A stretch of 64,000 nucleotides of DNA from Saccharopolyspora spinosa NRRL 18395 (GCF_000194155.1 NZ_GL877882.1:196233-260232), one strand, 5' to 3'. Positions 1 through 8,698 are shown, counted from the stretch's first letter. Notes: generated from the letters alone by a model not told the origin. A program made the numbers and translations.

Positions 1-3000
1 CGGCCAGCACGGGCCGGGCGAACAACATCGCCAGGCGCGCGCCCGCGATCCCGGCTTCACGCAGTCTGCCGACCAGCCGGGTCGCCATCAGGGAATCGCC
101 GCCGAGAGCGAAGAAACTGTCGTTCCTGCCGATCCGGTCAACTCCCAGCAGCTCGGCCCACACCGAGGCGACCATCTCCTCCAGCTTGCCTTCGGGCTCC
201 TGGAACTCCGCCGCAGCAGGGGAGATCTCTTGGGACAGCAGCGAAGCGATTGCACTGCGATCCAGCTTTCCGTTGTGGGTCAACGGAAGCCGTTCCCGCA
301 CCGCGATGTGGTCGCATACCATGTACGGCGGCAGCCGGTCACCGAGCCAGGCCAGCAGGTCTGCCTCCGACACCGCCTCGGAAGCGGACACGGCGGCGGC
401 CAGCCGGGGCACCGGCTCCGCGATGAGGGTGGCCACGGCGTGTCCGATCGCGGGGTGCGCCGCGAGCGCGGACTCGACCTCACCCAGCTCCACGCGATAC
501 CCGTGCACCTGCACCTGGTGGTCGGCGCGGCCCAGGAACTCCAACGTGCCGTCCGGCCAGTAGCGCGCGAGATCCCCGCTGCGATACCAGCGCCGACCGT
601 CGTGCTCGACGAACCGTTCCGCCGTGCGCCGCGGATCTCCCCGGTAGCCGCGGGCCACACTCGCCCCACCGACCCAGAGCTCGCCGGTGACCTGGTCCGG
701 GCGGTCTCGTCCTTGGGCATCGACGACCCGGCAGCCCACGCCCGGCAGCGGAGCACCCCACGGCATGGAGCGCCACGACGCCGGTACTTCGGCCACCTCG
801 ATCGCGGTGGAGTGGATCGCGGCCTCGGTCATCCCGCCCAATGCGACGAACCGGCAGTCGGGCGCGCGCTCGCGCAGCCGCCCCGGCAGGTCCAGTCCGA
901 CCCAGTCGCCGCCGAGCAGGACCAGCCGCAGCGCTGGTTCCCCGCCGTCCGCTGCCGCCAGCAGCATGTCGAGCAGCGCGGGAGCGGTGTTCCACACCGT
1001 CACGCCGTATCCGACCGCCAGCCGCCACCAGTGCTCGGCGTCGCGACGACGGGACTCGTCGACGGTCACGACCGCGCCGCCGGCCGACAGCATTCCGAAG
1101 ATGTCGTAGACCGAGAGGTCGAACTCCAGCGCCGACACCGCCAGCGTGCGGTCCTGGGCACCGACCCCGAACCGGGTGTTGATCGCCGTGATCGTGTTCA
1201 TCGCCGCGCTGTGCGTGACTTCAACGCCTTTGGGTTCGCCGGTCGAGCCGGAGGTGAACAGCACGTAGGCGAGTTCAGCGGGATCGACCCACGTGAGAGC
1301 CGTCGCTGGTGGGTACTGCGCTGCGTCGGACATCAGCAGCACCGGTTCGGAGGCCGCCGAGCGCACCGCGTCGCAGTACGTCGCGTCGGTGAGCGCCGCC
1401 GCTGCTGCGGCGAGTCGGTGCAGGCGGGATCGGCGTTGCGGGGGCTGGTCGACGCTGATCGGCACGTAGGCGGCGCCCGCGGCCAGCACGCCCAGCGTCG
1501 CTACGATCTGCTGCGGTCCCTTCGGCAGCGTGATCGCGACCGCGTCGCCCCGGCCGACACCGTGCGACGTCAGCAGTGCGGTTACCCGCAACGCACGCTC
1601 GGCGAGTTCGGCATAGGTCAACGACATGCCGTCGTCGACCAAGGCGACCGCGCTCGGGTGGGCGCGCACGTGGGCGAAGAACCCTTCGTGCAGAAGCTGT
1701 GACGGTGCAACCGGTTCGACGTTGTTGAGGGATTGCCGGGCAGTGGCCTGCGTGGGTGGCAGCAGCGATCCGACCGGGTTGGTCCACCGATCCTTCGAGG
1801 CGATCAGGTCGTTGATCAGGTCGCGGTAGACCTCGAATGCCGCCTCGGTGGTGCCTTCGGCCAGCACGTCGGCTCGCACGTCCCAGTTGAGCAGCAGCCC
1901 TGAGTCGAGTTCGGTGACCTGGGCGTCCAGCCAAACCTGCGGTCCCTGCGAGATGATCCACGACGGTGTGCCGAAGCAGCGTTGCAGATCGGCGTCGTAG
2001 ATCTCTCCCAGCCCCAGTGCGCTCGTGTAGACCACCGGTGCCAGCACCGGGACTCCGTCGCCGAGCCGCGCCAGATCGCGCAGGACTTCGACACCGCCGT
2101 AGGCGCCGTGTCCGATCGCGGCCCGCATGTTGGCCTGCACTCCTCGCGCGCGCTCGACGAAGGGCATCGGTTCGCTGACGTCGACCATCAGCAGGATCGA
2201 CGAGCTGAAGTCGCCGACCAGCAGGTCGACGTCGTCGCGCAGCAGCTCCCGGTCGAATAGCGGGAGGTTGAGCAGGAACCGGGGTTCGGTGCTCCACGCT
2301 CCGATCACCTCGGCGAAGGCGGTGGCCAGCGCGGCTGCCGGGGTCAGGCCCTGGTGTTGCGCGGCGGTGATGAGTTCTGCCTTGTCCTGCGGGGAGATCC
2401 AGTGGTGCAGACGCACGGTCCGGGGTGGGCCGGCCTGTTCGGAGCTCAGCGGCAGTCCCGGTCCGCCGGGCAGCTCGGGCAGCCGTTGCTGCCACCACTC
2501 TCGGGAACGGGCGCGTTCGGGGTCGTGCCGTGTGGCGCGGTCTGCAAGGTAGCGGGGGAAGCTGTAGTCGATCGGTGGCAGTGCGGTCCCGGCATCCTCG
2601 TAGAGCGCACGCAGATCGTTGAGCAGGATGCGCATGCTCAGCGCGTCGGCGGCCATCATGTCGAGGTCCACGTGCATCCGGGTGGAACCGTCGGGCAGCA
2701 GGGACAGTGCGACCTCGAAGACCTCTCCCGCATCGACGTCGAACCTGCGATGGGTGTAGTGCTCGCGCAGTCGCTCCAGTTCGGCGTCGTAGTCCGGCCG
2801 CTGGCGCAGGTCATGCACACGCACCGCGGGCAGCGCGCTGGTTGCGGTGATCTGCTGGCGGCCGTCGTCCAGGAACCGCACCCGCAGCATGTCGTGCCGT
2901 GCGACCAGTGCGTCCAGCGCCTTTTGCAGGCGCAGCGGTTCGACGCTCGCGCCGTCGAACTCGACGTAGAAGTGAGCGGAGACCTCGCCGAAGGGCTGTC

Positions 3001-3322
3001 CGGGCTGGCGGCCGATCCAGTAGGCGTGCTGCATCGTCGCCAGGTCGAACGGTGCCCGCTCGTCGACGGTGTCCGGTTCCGTTTCCAGGAAGCTCGGGCC
3101 GGAGGTGCCCAGCACCGCACCCCAGCCCGCCAGGGTCGGGTTCTCCGCCAGATCGTCGAAAGTGACCGCCCGGCCCTGCCTGCGCCACTGGCCGGCGAAC
3201 CGGATCAGGCCCAGGGAGTCAAGTCCGAGTTCGAAGAGGTCGTCGTGCTCGCCGATCTCCTCGGGCGCAAGCCCGAGCGCGGTGGCGACCTCCGCGCGCA
3301 GCGCGTTGTCCGCGGCGCTCAT
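1..3322 (-). CDS. NRPS 1: carrier - heterocyclization - Cys adenylation - PCP (partial)
   Basis: First half of a thiazoline-forming assembly line, running off the left edge. Reading down the minus strand: an N-terminal carrier (LGLDSL, about residues 30-40) to receive the starter acid; a Cy domain with DMMAAD as the DxxxxD motif; an adenylation domain with the FTSGSTG loop, YRSGDLARY and LTHNGKLDR; then a PCP with LGGDSL. Hand alignment to GrsA gives a binding code near D-L-Y-N-L-G-L-I, close to the known cysteine code. No methyltransferase or epimerase is embedded here, unlike PchE. The ATG overlaps the stop of the tautomerase gene (ATGA), so translation is coupled. The order carrier-Cy-A-PCP matches PchE or HMWP2. 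The fragment holds about 1,107 codons and any later domains lie outside the window. Confidence 0.92.
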   Translation of the reverse strand, partial: MSAADNALRAEVATALGLAPEEIGEHDDLFELGLDSLGLIRFAGQWRRQGRAVTFDDLAENPTLAGWGAVLGTSGPSFLETEPDTVDERAPFDLATMQHAYWIGRQPGQPFGEVSAHFYVEFDGASVEPLRLQKALDALVARHDMLRVRFLDDGRQQITATSALPAVRVHDLRQRPDYDAELERLREHYTHRRFDVDAGEVFEVALSLLPDGSTRMHVDLDMMAADALSMRILLNDLRALYEDAGTALPPIDYSFPRYLADRATRHDPERARSREWWQQRLPELPGGPGLPLSSEQAGPPRTVRLHHWISPQDKAELITAAQHQGLTPAAALATAFAEVIGAWSTEPRFLLNLPLFDRELLRDDVDLLVGDFSSSILLMVDVSEPMPFVERARGVQANMRAAIGHGAYGGVEVLRDLARLGDGVPVLAPVVYTSALGLGEIYDADLQRCFGTPSWIISQGPQVWLDAQVTELDSGLLLNWDVRADVLAEGTTEAAFEVYRDLINDLIASKDRWTNPVGSLLPPTQATARQSLNNVEPVAPSQLLHEGFFAHVRAHPSAVALVDDGMSLTYAELAERALRVTALLTSHGVGRGDAVAITLPKGPQQIVATLGVLAAGAAYVPISVDQPPQRRSRLHRLAAAAAALTDATYCDAVRSAASEPVLLMSDAAQYPPATALTWVDPAELAYVLFTSGSTGEPKGVEVTHSAAMNTITAINTRFGVGAQDRTLAVSALEFDLSVYDIFGMLSAGGAVVTVDESRRRDAEHWWRLAVGYGVTVWNTAPALLDMLLAAADGGEPALRLVLLGGDWVGLDLPGRLRERAPDCRFVALGGMTEAAIHSTAIEVAEVPASWRSMPWGAPLPGVGCRVVDAQGRDRPDQVTGELWVGGASVARGYRGDPRRTAERFVEHDGRRWYRSGDLARYWPDGTLEFLGRADHQVQVHGYRVELGEVESALAAHPAIGHAVATLIAEPVPRLAAAVSASEAVSEADLLAWLGDRLPPYMVCDHIAVRERLPLTHNGKLDRSAIASLLSQEISPAAAEFQEPEGKLEEMVASVWAELLGVDRIGRNDSFFALGGDSLMATRLVGRLREAGIAGARLAMLFARPVLA

Positions 3323-3510
3323 TTCGCCTCGCCCGGTTCGCCACCGATGCCCCAGCGCTGGGCGGGGGTGCCGTCGAGGACCACCCAGGTGTTAGGACGC
3401 GTTTTCTCGCCGAGCACGCCCGCGACCGCGTCGGTGAGCGCCGAGATCAGTGCTCGCTCGGTCTCCGGCGCCAGGCGCTCCTCGAAGATCTTGACGTCGA
3501 TGAATGGCAT
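3319..3510 (-). CDS. 4-oxalocrotonate tautomerase-family small protein
   Basis: A 63-residue protein beginning MPFIDVKIFEERL. Mature members of the 4-OT family use Pro1, exposed after Met removal, as the catalytic base; that proline is present. The size is typical of the family. It lies 9 nt after the aminotransferase and overlaps the NRPS by 4 nt, so it is part of the starter and assembly operon. A GAGAGG ribosome site precedes the ATG. Family assignment is good. The role is inferred only: one option is imine-enamine tautomerisation of a cyclic lysine-derived intermediate (piperideine-2-carboxylate); another is tautomerisation of a thiazoline intermediate. Confidence 0.8.
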   Translation of the reverse strand: MPFIDVKIFEERLAPETERALISALTDAVAGVLGEKTRPNTWVVLDGTPAQRWGIGGEPGEAK

Positions 3511-3519
3511 GGTGACCTC

Positions 3520-4767
3520 TCAGGAAATCGGTTGGCTGGAATGGAAAGCACGGCCGGGCGAGGTCAGTTCCTCGTGCAGGACCGTGCAGAGCCGGTCGAC
3601 CTGGGCATCGGTCAGACCGGGGTGGCAGGGCAGGTTCACGTGGCGGTCGAACCAGCTGTTCTCGGCAACCGGGCACGCGCCCGCCCGGTACCCGCGTGCC
3701 CGCCACTCGGGCGTCAGGTGCAGCGGGAAGTAGCGCAGCTGGACCTCGATCCCGTGCCGGTCCAGCGACCGGACCAGCCGTTCGCGGTCGGGCGCGCCAG
3801 AGTCGACGAAGAACGTGTAGAGGTGGTGGGCATGCTCGGTTCCCGGTGGTGCGTGATGCGGTCGGGCGCTGGCACCCGCATGGGCCAGTGCCTCGTCGAG
3901 TCGGTGCGCGATTTCCGCGCGGCGAGCGGATAATTCCGGTAATCGTCCAAGCTGGACCGAGCCGACGGCCGCAGCGGCTTCCGACAGGGTCGCGTTGGTC
4001 CCCGCGCGCAGCACCTTGGTGTACTCGCTGGAGAAGATCTCGTCGGCGTACTTCATCCACGGCAGCAGGGGCGGCGGCCGGGTTCCGCGGACGGGGCGGG
4101 TAACGCCGTCGATTCCGTTGGAGCGCAGGCATTCCAGCCGGTACGCCCAGTCGTCCCGGTCGAAGGTGATCATGCCACCCTCGCCCAGTGTGGTGAGGTT
4201 CTTGGAGTTGTGGAAGCTGAAGCAGCCGATGTCGGCCAGTGCACCGGGGCGGCGGCCGTGGTAGCTCGCGCCCAGGGCGTGCGCGCAGTCCTCCACGACG
4301 ACCGCGCCGTGGGCGTGCGCGGTGGCGGTGATCCGGTCCATTTCCGCCGGGCATCCGCCGTAATGCACCAGCAGAATCGCTGCGGTTCGCTCGGATATGA
4401 GCGTTTCGAGGACCGTCGGATCCATGTTCAGGGTGTCGGGGTCGACGTCGCAGAAGGTCACGTCGACATCGAGGTTGAGAAGCGGAGCGATGGTGGCCTG
4501 GTAGGTCTGCGGGGTGACGATCACCTCGTCGCCGGGGCGCAGGTCCAACAAGTGGATCGCCAATTCGAGGGCGACCGTTCCACTGGTCACCGACATCGCG
4601 TGCGCGGACCCGATGTGCTCGCGGAACCCGTTTTCGAACCGGTCGCGGTGGGCACCGGAGCTCAGCGGCGCTCCGGAGCTAACAAGGCTGGTGAGAGCCG
4701 CAATTTCGGCGGCGCCCAGCTCGCTTCCCCGGGTTGGGAAGTCAACCCGGTAGGTGCGGTCGAGCAT
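3520..4767 (-). CDS. DegT/DnrJ/EryC1-family PLP aminotransferase
   Basis: A PLP aminotransferase of about 415 residues. SFHNSKNLT contains the Schiff-base lysine (K189), VVVEDCAHALGA the cofactor aspartate, and TSGTVALELA the phosphate-binding turn. The start is set at MLDRTYRVDF because AGGAG lies 5 nt upstream; a longer reading frame exists but has no ribosome site. It is the first gene of the operon continuing into the tautomerase and NRPS 1. Family members often act on sugars, but no sugar genes are seen. With the sarcosine-oxidase-like gene next door, a lysine 2-aminotransferase supplying piperideine-2-carboxylate (as in nikkomycin and virginiamycin S pathways) is the preferred reading. 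That is inference. Confidence 0.85.
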   Translation of the reverse strand: MLDRTYRVDFPTRGSELGAAEIAALTSLVSSGAPLSSGAHRDRFENGFREHIGSAHAMSVTSGTVALELAIHLLDLRPGDEVIVTPQTYQATIAPLLNLDVDVTFCDVDPDTLNMDPTVLETLISERTAAILLVHYGGCPAEMDRITATAHAHGAVVVEDCAHALGASYHGRRPGALADIGCFSFHNSKNLTTLGEGGMITFDRDDWAYRLECLRSNGIDGVTRPVRGTRPPPLLPWMKYADEIFSSEYTKVLRAGTNATLSEAAAAVGSVQLGRLPELSARRAEIAHRLDEALAHAGASARPHHAPPGTEHAHHLYTFFVDSGAPDRERLVRSLDRHGIEVQLRYFPLHLTPEWRARGYRAGACPVAENSWFDRHVNLPCHPGLTDAQVDRLCTVLHEELTSPGRAFHSSQPIS

Positions 4768-5037
4768 AGCGGCTCCTGCATGGGTAGCAACGTGAAAACG
4801 AACTGTTTTCGAGATCGAGAATAGCAATCAACTCCGGGGTTGCAAATTAATGCAACAATTCGCATATGTCGGAGTATATAATCCTCCGAGGTCGTCAGAA
4901 AAATATGATGACCCCTATTTGAATTGAGGGCTTAAAATTTTTCTATACGGCTCCTTGACAATTCTTCTCGGGGTGGATTAACTACGGCCTAGGGGGCGGT
5001 GCGATTGCGCGCCGATTCGAGCGAAATGGAGGCCTTT
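4768..5037. promoter_or_regulatory. AT-rich divergent promoter region with dyad repeats
   Basis: This 270-bp stretch separates the aminotransferase operon (minus) from the monooxygenase operon (plus) and is far more AT-rich than its surroundings. Visible inverted repeats: GAAAAC/GTTTTC at 4794-4799 and 4805-4810; TTGCA/TGCAA around AATTAA near 4840-4855; TCGGAG/CTCCGA at 4869-4874 and 4884-4889. An exact TTGACA -35 hexamer lies at 4955-4960, with a weak -10 (TTAACT, 17-nt spacer) facing the plus-strand genes. The dyads are plausible metal-regulator operators but match no consensus fully. Confidence 0.6.
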
Positions 5038-6114
5038 ATGCGGTTCGGGTTGACCTTTTTCCCGGTGATCGGCCCGGACGAGAAGTCGCCGAGCACCTAT
5101 TACGACGAGTGCCTGGAGTTGTCGCGCCTGGCCGACGCCGCGGGTTACGAGCACGTGCAGGTCGTCGAGCACTACTTCTCGTCCTACGGTGGCTACAGCC
5201 CGGACCCGGTCACCCTGCTGACGGCGATCGCGGCCGCCACCAAGAACATCCGCGTGACCACCGGCGCGGTCGTCCCGGCGTTCACGCATCCGATCAAGCT
5301 CGCCGGCAAACTCGCGATGTTGGACAACCTTTCGCACGGCAGGCTCGATGTCGGGTTCGGCCGGGCGTTCCTTCCGGAGGAGTTCGCCGCTTTCGGGGTG
5401 CCGATGAGCGAGAGCCGGTCGCGCTTCGCCCAAGGGGTCGAACTCTGCCGTCGATTGTGGACGGAAGACGACGTCGTTTCCGAGTACGAGTGGGCGGCCT
5501 TCGGGCCGGTGACCATGCTGCCCCGGCCGTACCAGAGCCCTCATCCACCGATCTTCGTGGCGTCGACCACGAGCGCGCAGTCGTGCGCGGCGGCCGGCCG
5601 CGCCGGTTACCACCTGCAGGTCGTGCCGACCGTGACCTCGCGCGAGAGTCTTCAGGACATGCTGGCGATTTACCGGAAGGCCCGCATCGAGGCGGGTCAC
5701 CAGGAACCGCCGCGTATCCAGATCAAATACACCTGCTACCTGGGCGAGGATCGCGCGCGGGTGCTGGAGCAGGCCCGTCGCTGGGAGCACAACTACATCG
5801 AGAAGATGACCGGCGCGGTCGCGTCGTGGGGGCAGACCCGAAGCGCGGACTACCCGGGGTACGAGCAGTTGGTGGCCAAGGTGGCGAAGTACGACTTCGG
5901 CAAAAGCCTGGCGGACAACAAGGTGTTCGCTGGAACGCCGGATGAGGTCGGAGAGCAGGTGGCCACCGTCGCCGAGTGGTTCGGCGACGACGTGACGTTG
6001 AGCCTCCAACTCAACCCGGGCGCGCTGCCACTGCCGGATGCCCGCACCGCGGTGCGGTTGTTCGCCGAGCAGGTCGCTCCCCGGTTCACCGGTATCGCCA
6101 CCGCGGCGGTCTGA
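5038..6114 (+). CDS. Luciferase-like (LLM) flavin-dependent monooxygenase
   Basis: A 358-residue protein of the bacterial luciferase-like family, which uses reduced FMN or F420 for oxidation. Features seen: MRFGLTFFPV start strand, GYEHVQVVEHYF, LDNLSHGRLDVGFGRAFLPEEFAAFGV and PPIFVAST. The ATG at 5038 has GGAGG 5 nt upstream, better than the earlier ATG at 4999. It opens the plus-strand operon with the sarcosine-oxidase-like gene, 16 nt away. Such enzymes occur in NRPS clusters as hydroxylases of acids or carrier-bound residues. Ring hydroxylation of a picolinate-type starter is one possible role, not shown by the sequence. Confidence 0.88.
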   Translation: MRFGLTFFPVIGPDEKSPSTYYDECLELSRLADAAGYEHVQVVEHYFSSYGGYSPDPVTLLTAIAAATKNIRVTTGAVVPAFTHPIKLAGKLAMLDNLSHGRLDVGFGRAFLPEEFAAFGVPMSESRSRFAQGVELCRRLWTEDDVVSEYEWAAFGPVTMLPRPYQSPHPPIFVASTTSAQSCAAAGRAGYHLQVVPTVTSRESLQDMLAIYRKARIEAGHQEPPRIQIKYTCYLGEDRARVLEQARRWEHNYIEKMTGAVASWGQTRSADYPGYEQLVAKVAKYDFGKSLADNKVFAGTPDEVGEQVATVAEWFGDDVTLSLQLNPGALPLPDARTAVRLFAEQVAPRFTGIATAAV

Positions 6115-6130
6115 GCGGAAGGCGGCAAGC

Positions 6131-7282
6131 ATGTTCGACGCTGACGTCGCGGTCGTCGGTCTCGGCGCCTGGGGATCGTGTGCACTGTGGACGCTGGCCA
6201 GGCGCGGGGTTCGGGCGGTGGGGATCGAGCGGTTCACGCCGGGGCACTCGATGGGCTCTTCCGGTGGCACGAGCCGGATGTTCCGCACCGCGTGCCTGGA
6301 ACATCCTGGCCTGGTCCCGCTGGCTCGGCGTTCCCTGGAGTTGTGGCACGAATTGCAGTCGTCGGCGGGGCAGCCGTTGATCGACTCTTCCGGCGGGCTG
6401 CTGATCGGACCGCGTGACGGCCACATCATCGCCGGAACGCTGGCGGCCTCGCGGGTGCACGACCTGCCAGTCCAGATGTGGGACTCGGGGGACCTGCGCA
6501 ATCGGATGCCGGTCCACGCAGGGCTGCCTGACCACCACATCGGAGTGTGGGAGCAGGGCGCCGGGCTGATCCGGCCGGAACGGGCGATCGCTGCCGCGGT
6601 GCGGATCGCCGAGGCCGCCGGGGCGCGGGTGTTCACCGACACCAAGGTCACCGGCGTCGAACTGGTCACCGACGGCGCGGTGGTGTCAACACCGGTGCGC
6701 GACCTGCGGGTCCGGCAGGTCGTGGTCACCGCCGGTGGCTGGCTGGGATCCCTTGTGGACGAACTTCCGGTGGAGACGGTCCGGATGCCGATGACCTGGT
6801 TCGAGCCGATGGCCGACCGGGAACGGTTCGTGCTGGACCGGCTTCCGGTGTTCATGCGGCAGCTGGATGACGGCGTGTGCGTCTGGGGACACGGAATCCT
6901 GCCGTGGAACAACGCGCACGCCGGCCTGGTCAAGCTCGGTCTGGAGGACTCCGACGGCCGGTTCCCGGTGATCGACCCGGAGGCTTTCGACAGGTCCGTT
7001 TCACCCGAGGACTGGGACCTGCTGGTCGGGCGGCTGCGCACGGCGGTGCCGGGGGTGCGGGAAGTTCCCGCCAGGGTCTCGGTCTGCATGTACACCCGCA
7101 CCCCCGACAACCAGTTCCTGCTGGGCCGGCCGCGCCGCGATCCCCGGCTGGTGATCGCGGGCGGCTGCAACAACCACGGCTTCAAGCACGCGACGGGGGT
7201 GGGAGAGGCGGTCGCAGACCTCGTCATGGGGCGTCCACCCTCGTACGACCTCGCTTTCTGCGACCCCGACAGGTTCGGCTGA
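6131..7282 (+). CDS. Sarcosine-oxidase-family FAD enzyme (NikD/SolA-like)
   Basis: A 383-residue flavoprotein. The dinucleotide motif is VVGLGAWGSCAL at the N-terminus. SVCMYTRTPDNQF contains Cys319, matching the cysteine that binds FAD covalently in monomeric sarcosine oxidase, and CNNHGFKHATGVGE near the C-terminus is the family signature. The family includes sarcosine and N-methyltryptophan oxidases, pipecolate oxidase and NikD, which oxidises piperideine-2-carboxylate to picolinate in nikkomycin biosynthesis. With an aminotransferase and an acid-AMP ligase nearby, a NikD-like starter-forming role fits best. Start at MFDADVAV, after a GGAAGGCGGC stretch. Family certain; substrate inferred. 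Confidence 0.85.
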   Translation: MFDADVAVVGLGAWGSCALWTLARRGVRAVGIERFTPGHSMGSSGGTSRMFRTACLEHPGLVPLARRSLELWHELQSSAGQPLIDSSGGLLIGPRDGHIIAGTLAASRVHDLPVQMWDSGDLRNRMPVHAGLPDHHIGVWEQGAGLIRPERAIAAAVRIAEAAGARVFTDTKVTGVELVTDGAVVSTPVRDLRVRQVVVTAGGWLGSLVDELPVETVRMPMTWFEPMADRERFVLDRLPVFMRQLDDGVCVWGHGILPWNNAHAGLVKLGLEDSDGRFPVIDPEAFDRSVSPEDWDLLVGRLRTAVPGVREVPARVSVCMYTRTPDNQFLLGRPRRDPRLVIAGGCNNHGFKHATGVGEAVADLVMGRPPSYDLAFCDPDRFG

Positions 7283-7290
7283 TCATGCGA

Positions 7291-8622
7291 TCAGGAGTCC
7301 AGCCGGGCGGCGAGCGCCTTCTTGTCGATCTTGCCGACCGCGGTGTGCGGGAATTCCTCGACGAGGACCAGCCGGGTCGGCAGCTTGTAGGGAGCCAGCC
7401 CGCGCTCCTTGAGGAACGCGGTGACCTCGCGCAGCGTGGGGGATTGCCCGTGGCAGACCAGAAAGGCGACCGGGACCTCGCCGAACACCGCGTCGGGCTG
7501 GCCGACCAGTGCAGCGCCCTTGACCGCGGGGTGAGCCAGCAGATGCCCTTCCACCTCGGTCGACGGGATCTTCTCCCCGCCACGGTTGATCTGGTCCTTG
7601 ACCCTGCCGACGACGATCAGGTGGCCGCTGGGCAGCCGTCGCACGAGGTCGCCGGTCCGGTAGAAGCCGTCGGGGGTGAACGAACGCGCGTTGTGCTCGG
7701 CCGCCCGGTAGTACCCGCGCAGGGTGTAGGGGCCTCGGGTGAGCAGTTCGCCGGGCTCGCCGTCGGGTACCGGGTTGTCCTGCTCGTCGACGACGCGGAT
7801 CTCGTCGTCCGGGCTCAGCGGCACGCCCTGGGTGGTGCACCGCAGCTCGTCGGGGTCATCGAGCCTGGTGTAGTTCAGCAAGTTGAACCCGATCGGAAGC
7901 ACCGAGAGAAACACCGAGTCGCGGGTCAGTCCGCAGACCTCGGCACTGGCGCGCGCGTTGTAGGCGTAGTCGTCGTGGGTGCGGGGGATGAGCTTGGGAA
8001 GTCCTGTCGTGCCACCGGAAAGCAGCAACAGCGCCAGATCGCCGGAATCGGCAGTGCCGGCGGTGGGGCCGGTGGCGGTGGGGCCACCGCGCTCGGCCAG
8101 GTCGGCGAAGGAGACGAAGTCGTGCTCACCCGGGTCGCCGATGACGATGACGTGCTTGAGCGATTCGGCGCAGTCCTGCCGCGTCTTGCGGACCTCTGCG
8201 GCCAGCTCGCGGTAGTCGAACCGTGCGTGCCGGTCGGCGATGAAGTAGCCGACGGCTCCGGAGAGCCGCGCGAGGTGTTCGATCTCGGCTGCTCGGTGCG
8301 CGGGCATCGCGTGCACCGGGACCGCACCCACACGTTGGAGGGCGAACCAGCCGATGACGAACTCGGCGATGTTGGGCAGCTGCACGATGAAGCGATCGCC
8401 CCGGGTGACGCCCAGACCGCGCAGTCCACGCGCGACCCGGTCGACCTCGGCTTCCAGCGCGGCGTAGCTGAACCTGCGCTCGCCGTCGACCAGCGCGGTG
8501 CGGTCGCCATGTTCAACCGACCAGCTCGTGAGCAGCTGGTCGAAGGTGTGGCCCGCCCAGTACCCAGCGGCTCGGTAGCGATCCGCGTCGGTGTTGGGCC
8601 AGCCCGGCCAGTCCTGTGCCAT
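7291..8622 (-). CDS. Aryl/heteroaryl-acid:AMP ligase (DhbE-like), internally deleted
   Basis: A stand-alone adenylating enzyme of the DhbE/PchD/YbtE type that would load the starter acid on the first NRPS carrier. The phosphate loop (LLLSGGTTGLPK), YRTGDLVRR, GRVKDQINRGGEKI and C-terminal VGKIDKKAL are intact. It has 443 residues against about 540 for the family. Compared with DhbE it jumps from SVLPIGFN directly to LLNYTRLDDPDE, so about 97 residues are missing in frame. The missing block holds most of the acid-binding pocket and the motif before NYTRL. Either the enzyme is inactivated or the assembly is wrong here. It is transcribed divergently from NRPS 2. Confidence 0.85.
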   Translation of the reverse strand: MAQDWPGWPNTDADRYRAAGYWAGHTFDQLLTSWSVEHGDRTALVDGERRFSYAALEAEVDRVARGLRGLGVTRGDRFIVQLPNIAEFVIGWFALQRVGAVPVHAMPAHRAAEIEHLARLSGAVGYFIADRHARFDYRELAAEVRKTRQDCAESLKHVIVIGDPGEHDFVSFADLAERGGPTATGPTAGTADSGDLALLLLSGGTTGLPKLIPRTHDDYAYNARASAEVCGLTRDSVFLSVLPIGFNLLNYTRLDDPDELRCTTQGVPLSPDDEIRVVDEQDNPVPDGEPGELLTRGPYTLRGYYRAAEHNARSFTPDGFYRTGDLVRRLPSGHLIVVGRVKDQINRGGEKIPSTEVEGHLLAHPAVKGAALVGQPDAVFGEVPVAFLVCHGQSPTLREVTAFLKERGLAPYKLPTRLVLVEEFPHTAVGKIDKKALAARLDS

Positions 8623-8680
8623 CCGTCGTCCTTCGGGTCGGGCCAGCGGCGTGCTCTGGCCAAGGGGAGTCCACTTCTGG

Positions 8681-8698
8681 TTTGATAGCCTTATCGAA
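8681..8698. promoter_or_regulatory. Inverted repeat in ligase/NRPS 2 divergent promoter (iron-box-like)
   Basis: Arms TTTGATA and TATCGAA (6 of 7 complementary) flank GCCT between the divergent ligase and NRPS 2 starts. About 12 of 19 positions agree with the DtxR/IdeR consensus on hand alignment. A second short dyad (ATGA-TAT-TCAT) follows at about 8700-8711. A metal-dependent repressor site would suit a siderophore-type cluster, but the protein cannot be named from this. Confidence 0.45.

Noticed and set aside
230..1702. Long plus-strand frame opposite NRPS 1
   Set aside because: Arg/Gln-rich antisense shadow of the adenylation domain; high GC keeps such frames open.
3520..4767. Sugar aminotransferase of an aminosugar cluster
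   Set aside because: The family permits it, but no glycosyltransferase, sugar nucleotidyltransferase or dehydratase is nearby in the cluster.
4978..7227. 749-residue minus-strand frame
   Set aside because: Antisense of the monooxygenase and oxidase genes, low-complexity Ser/Arg/Thr composition, no motif.
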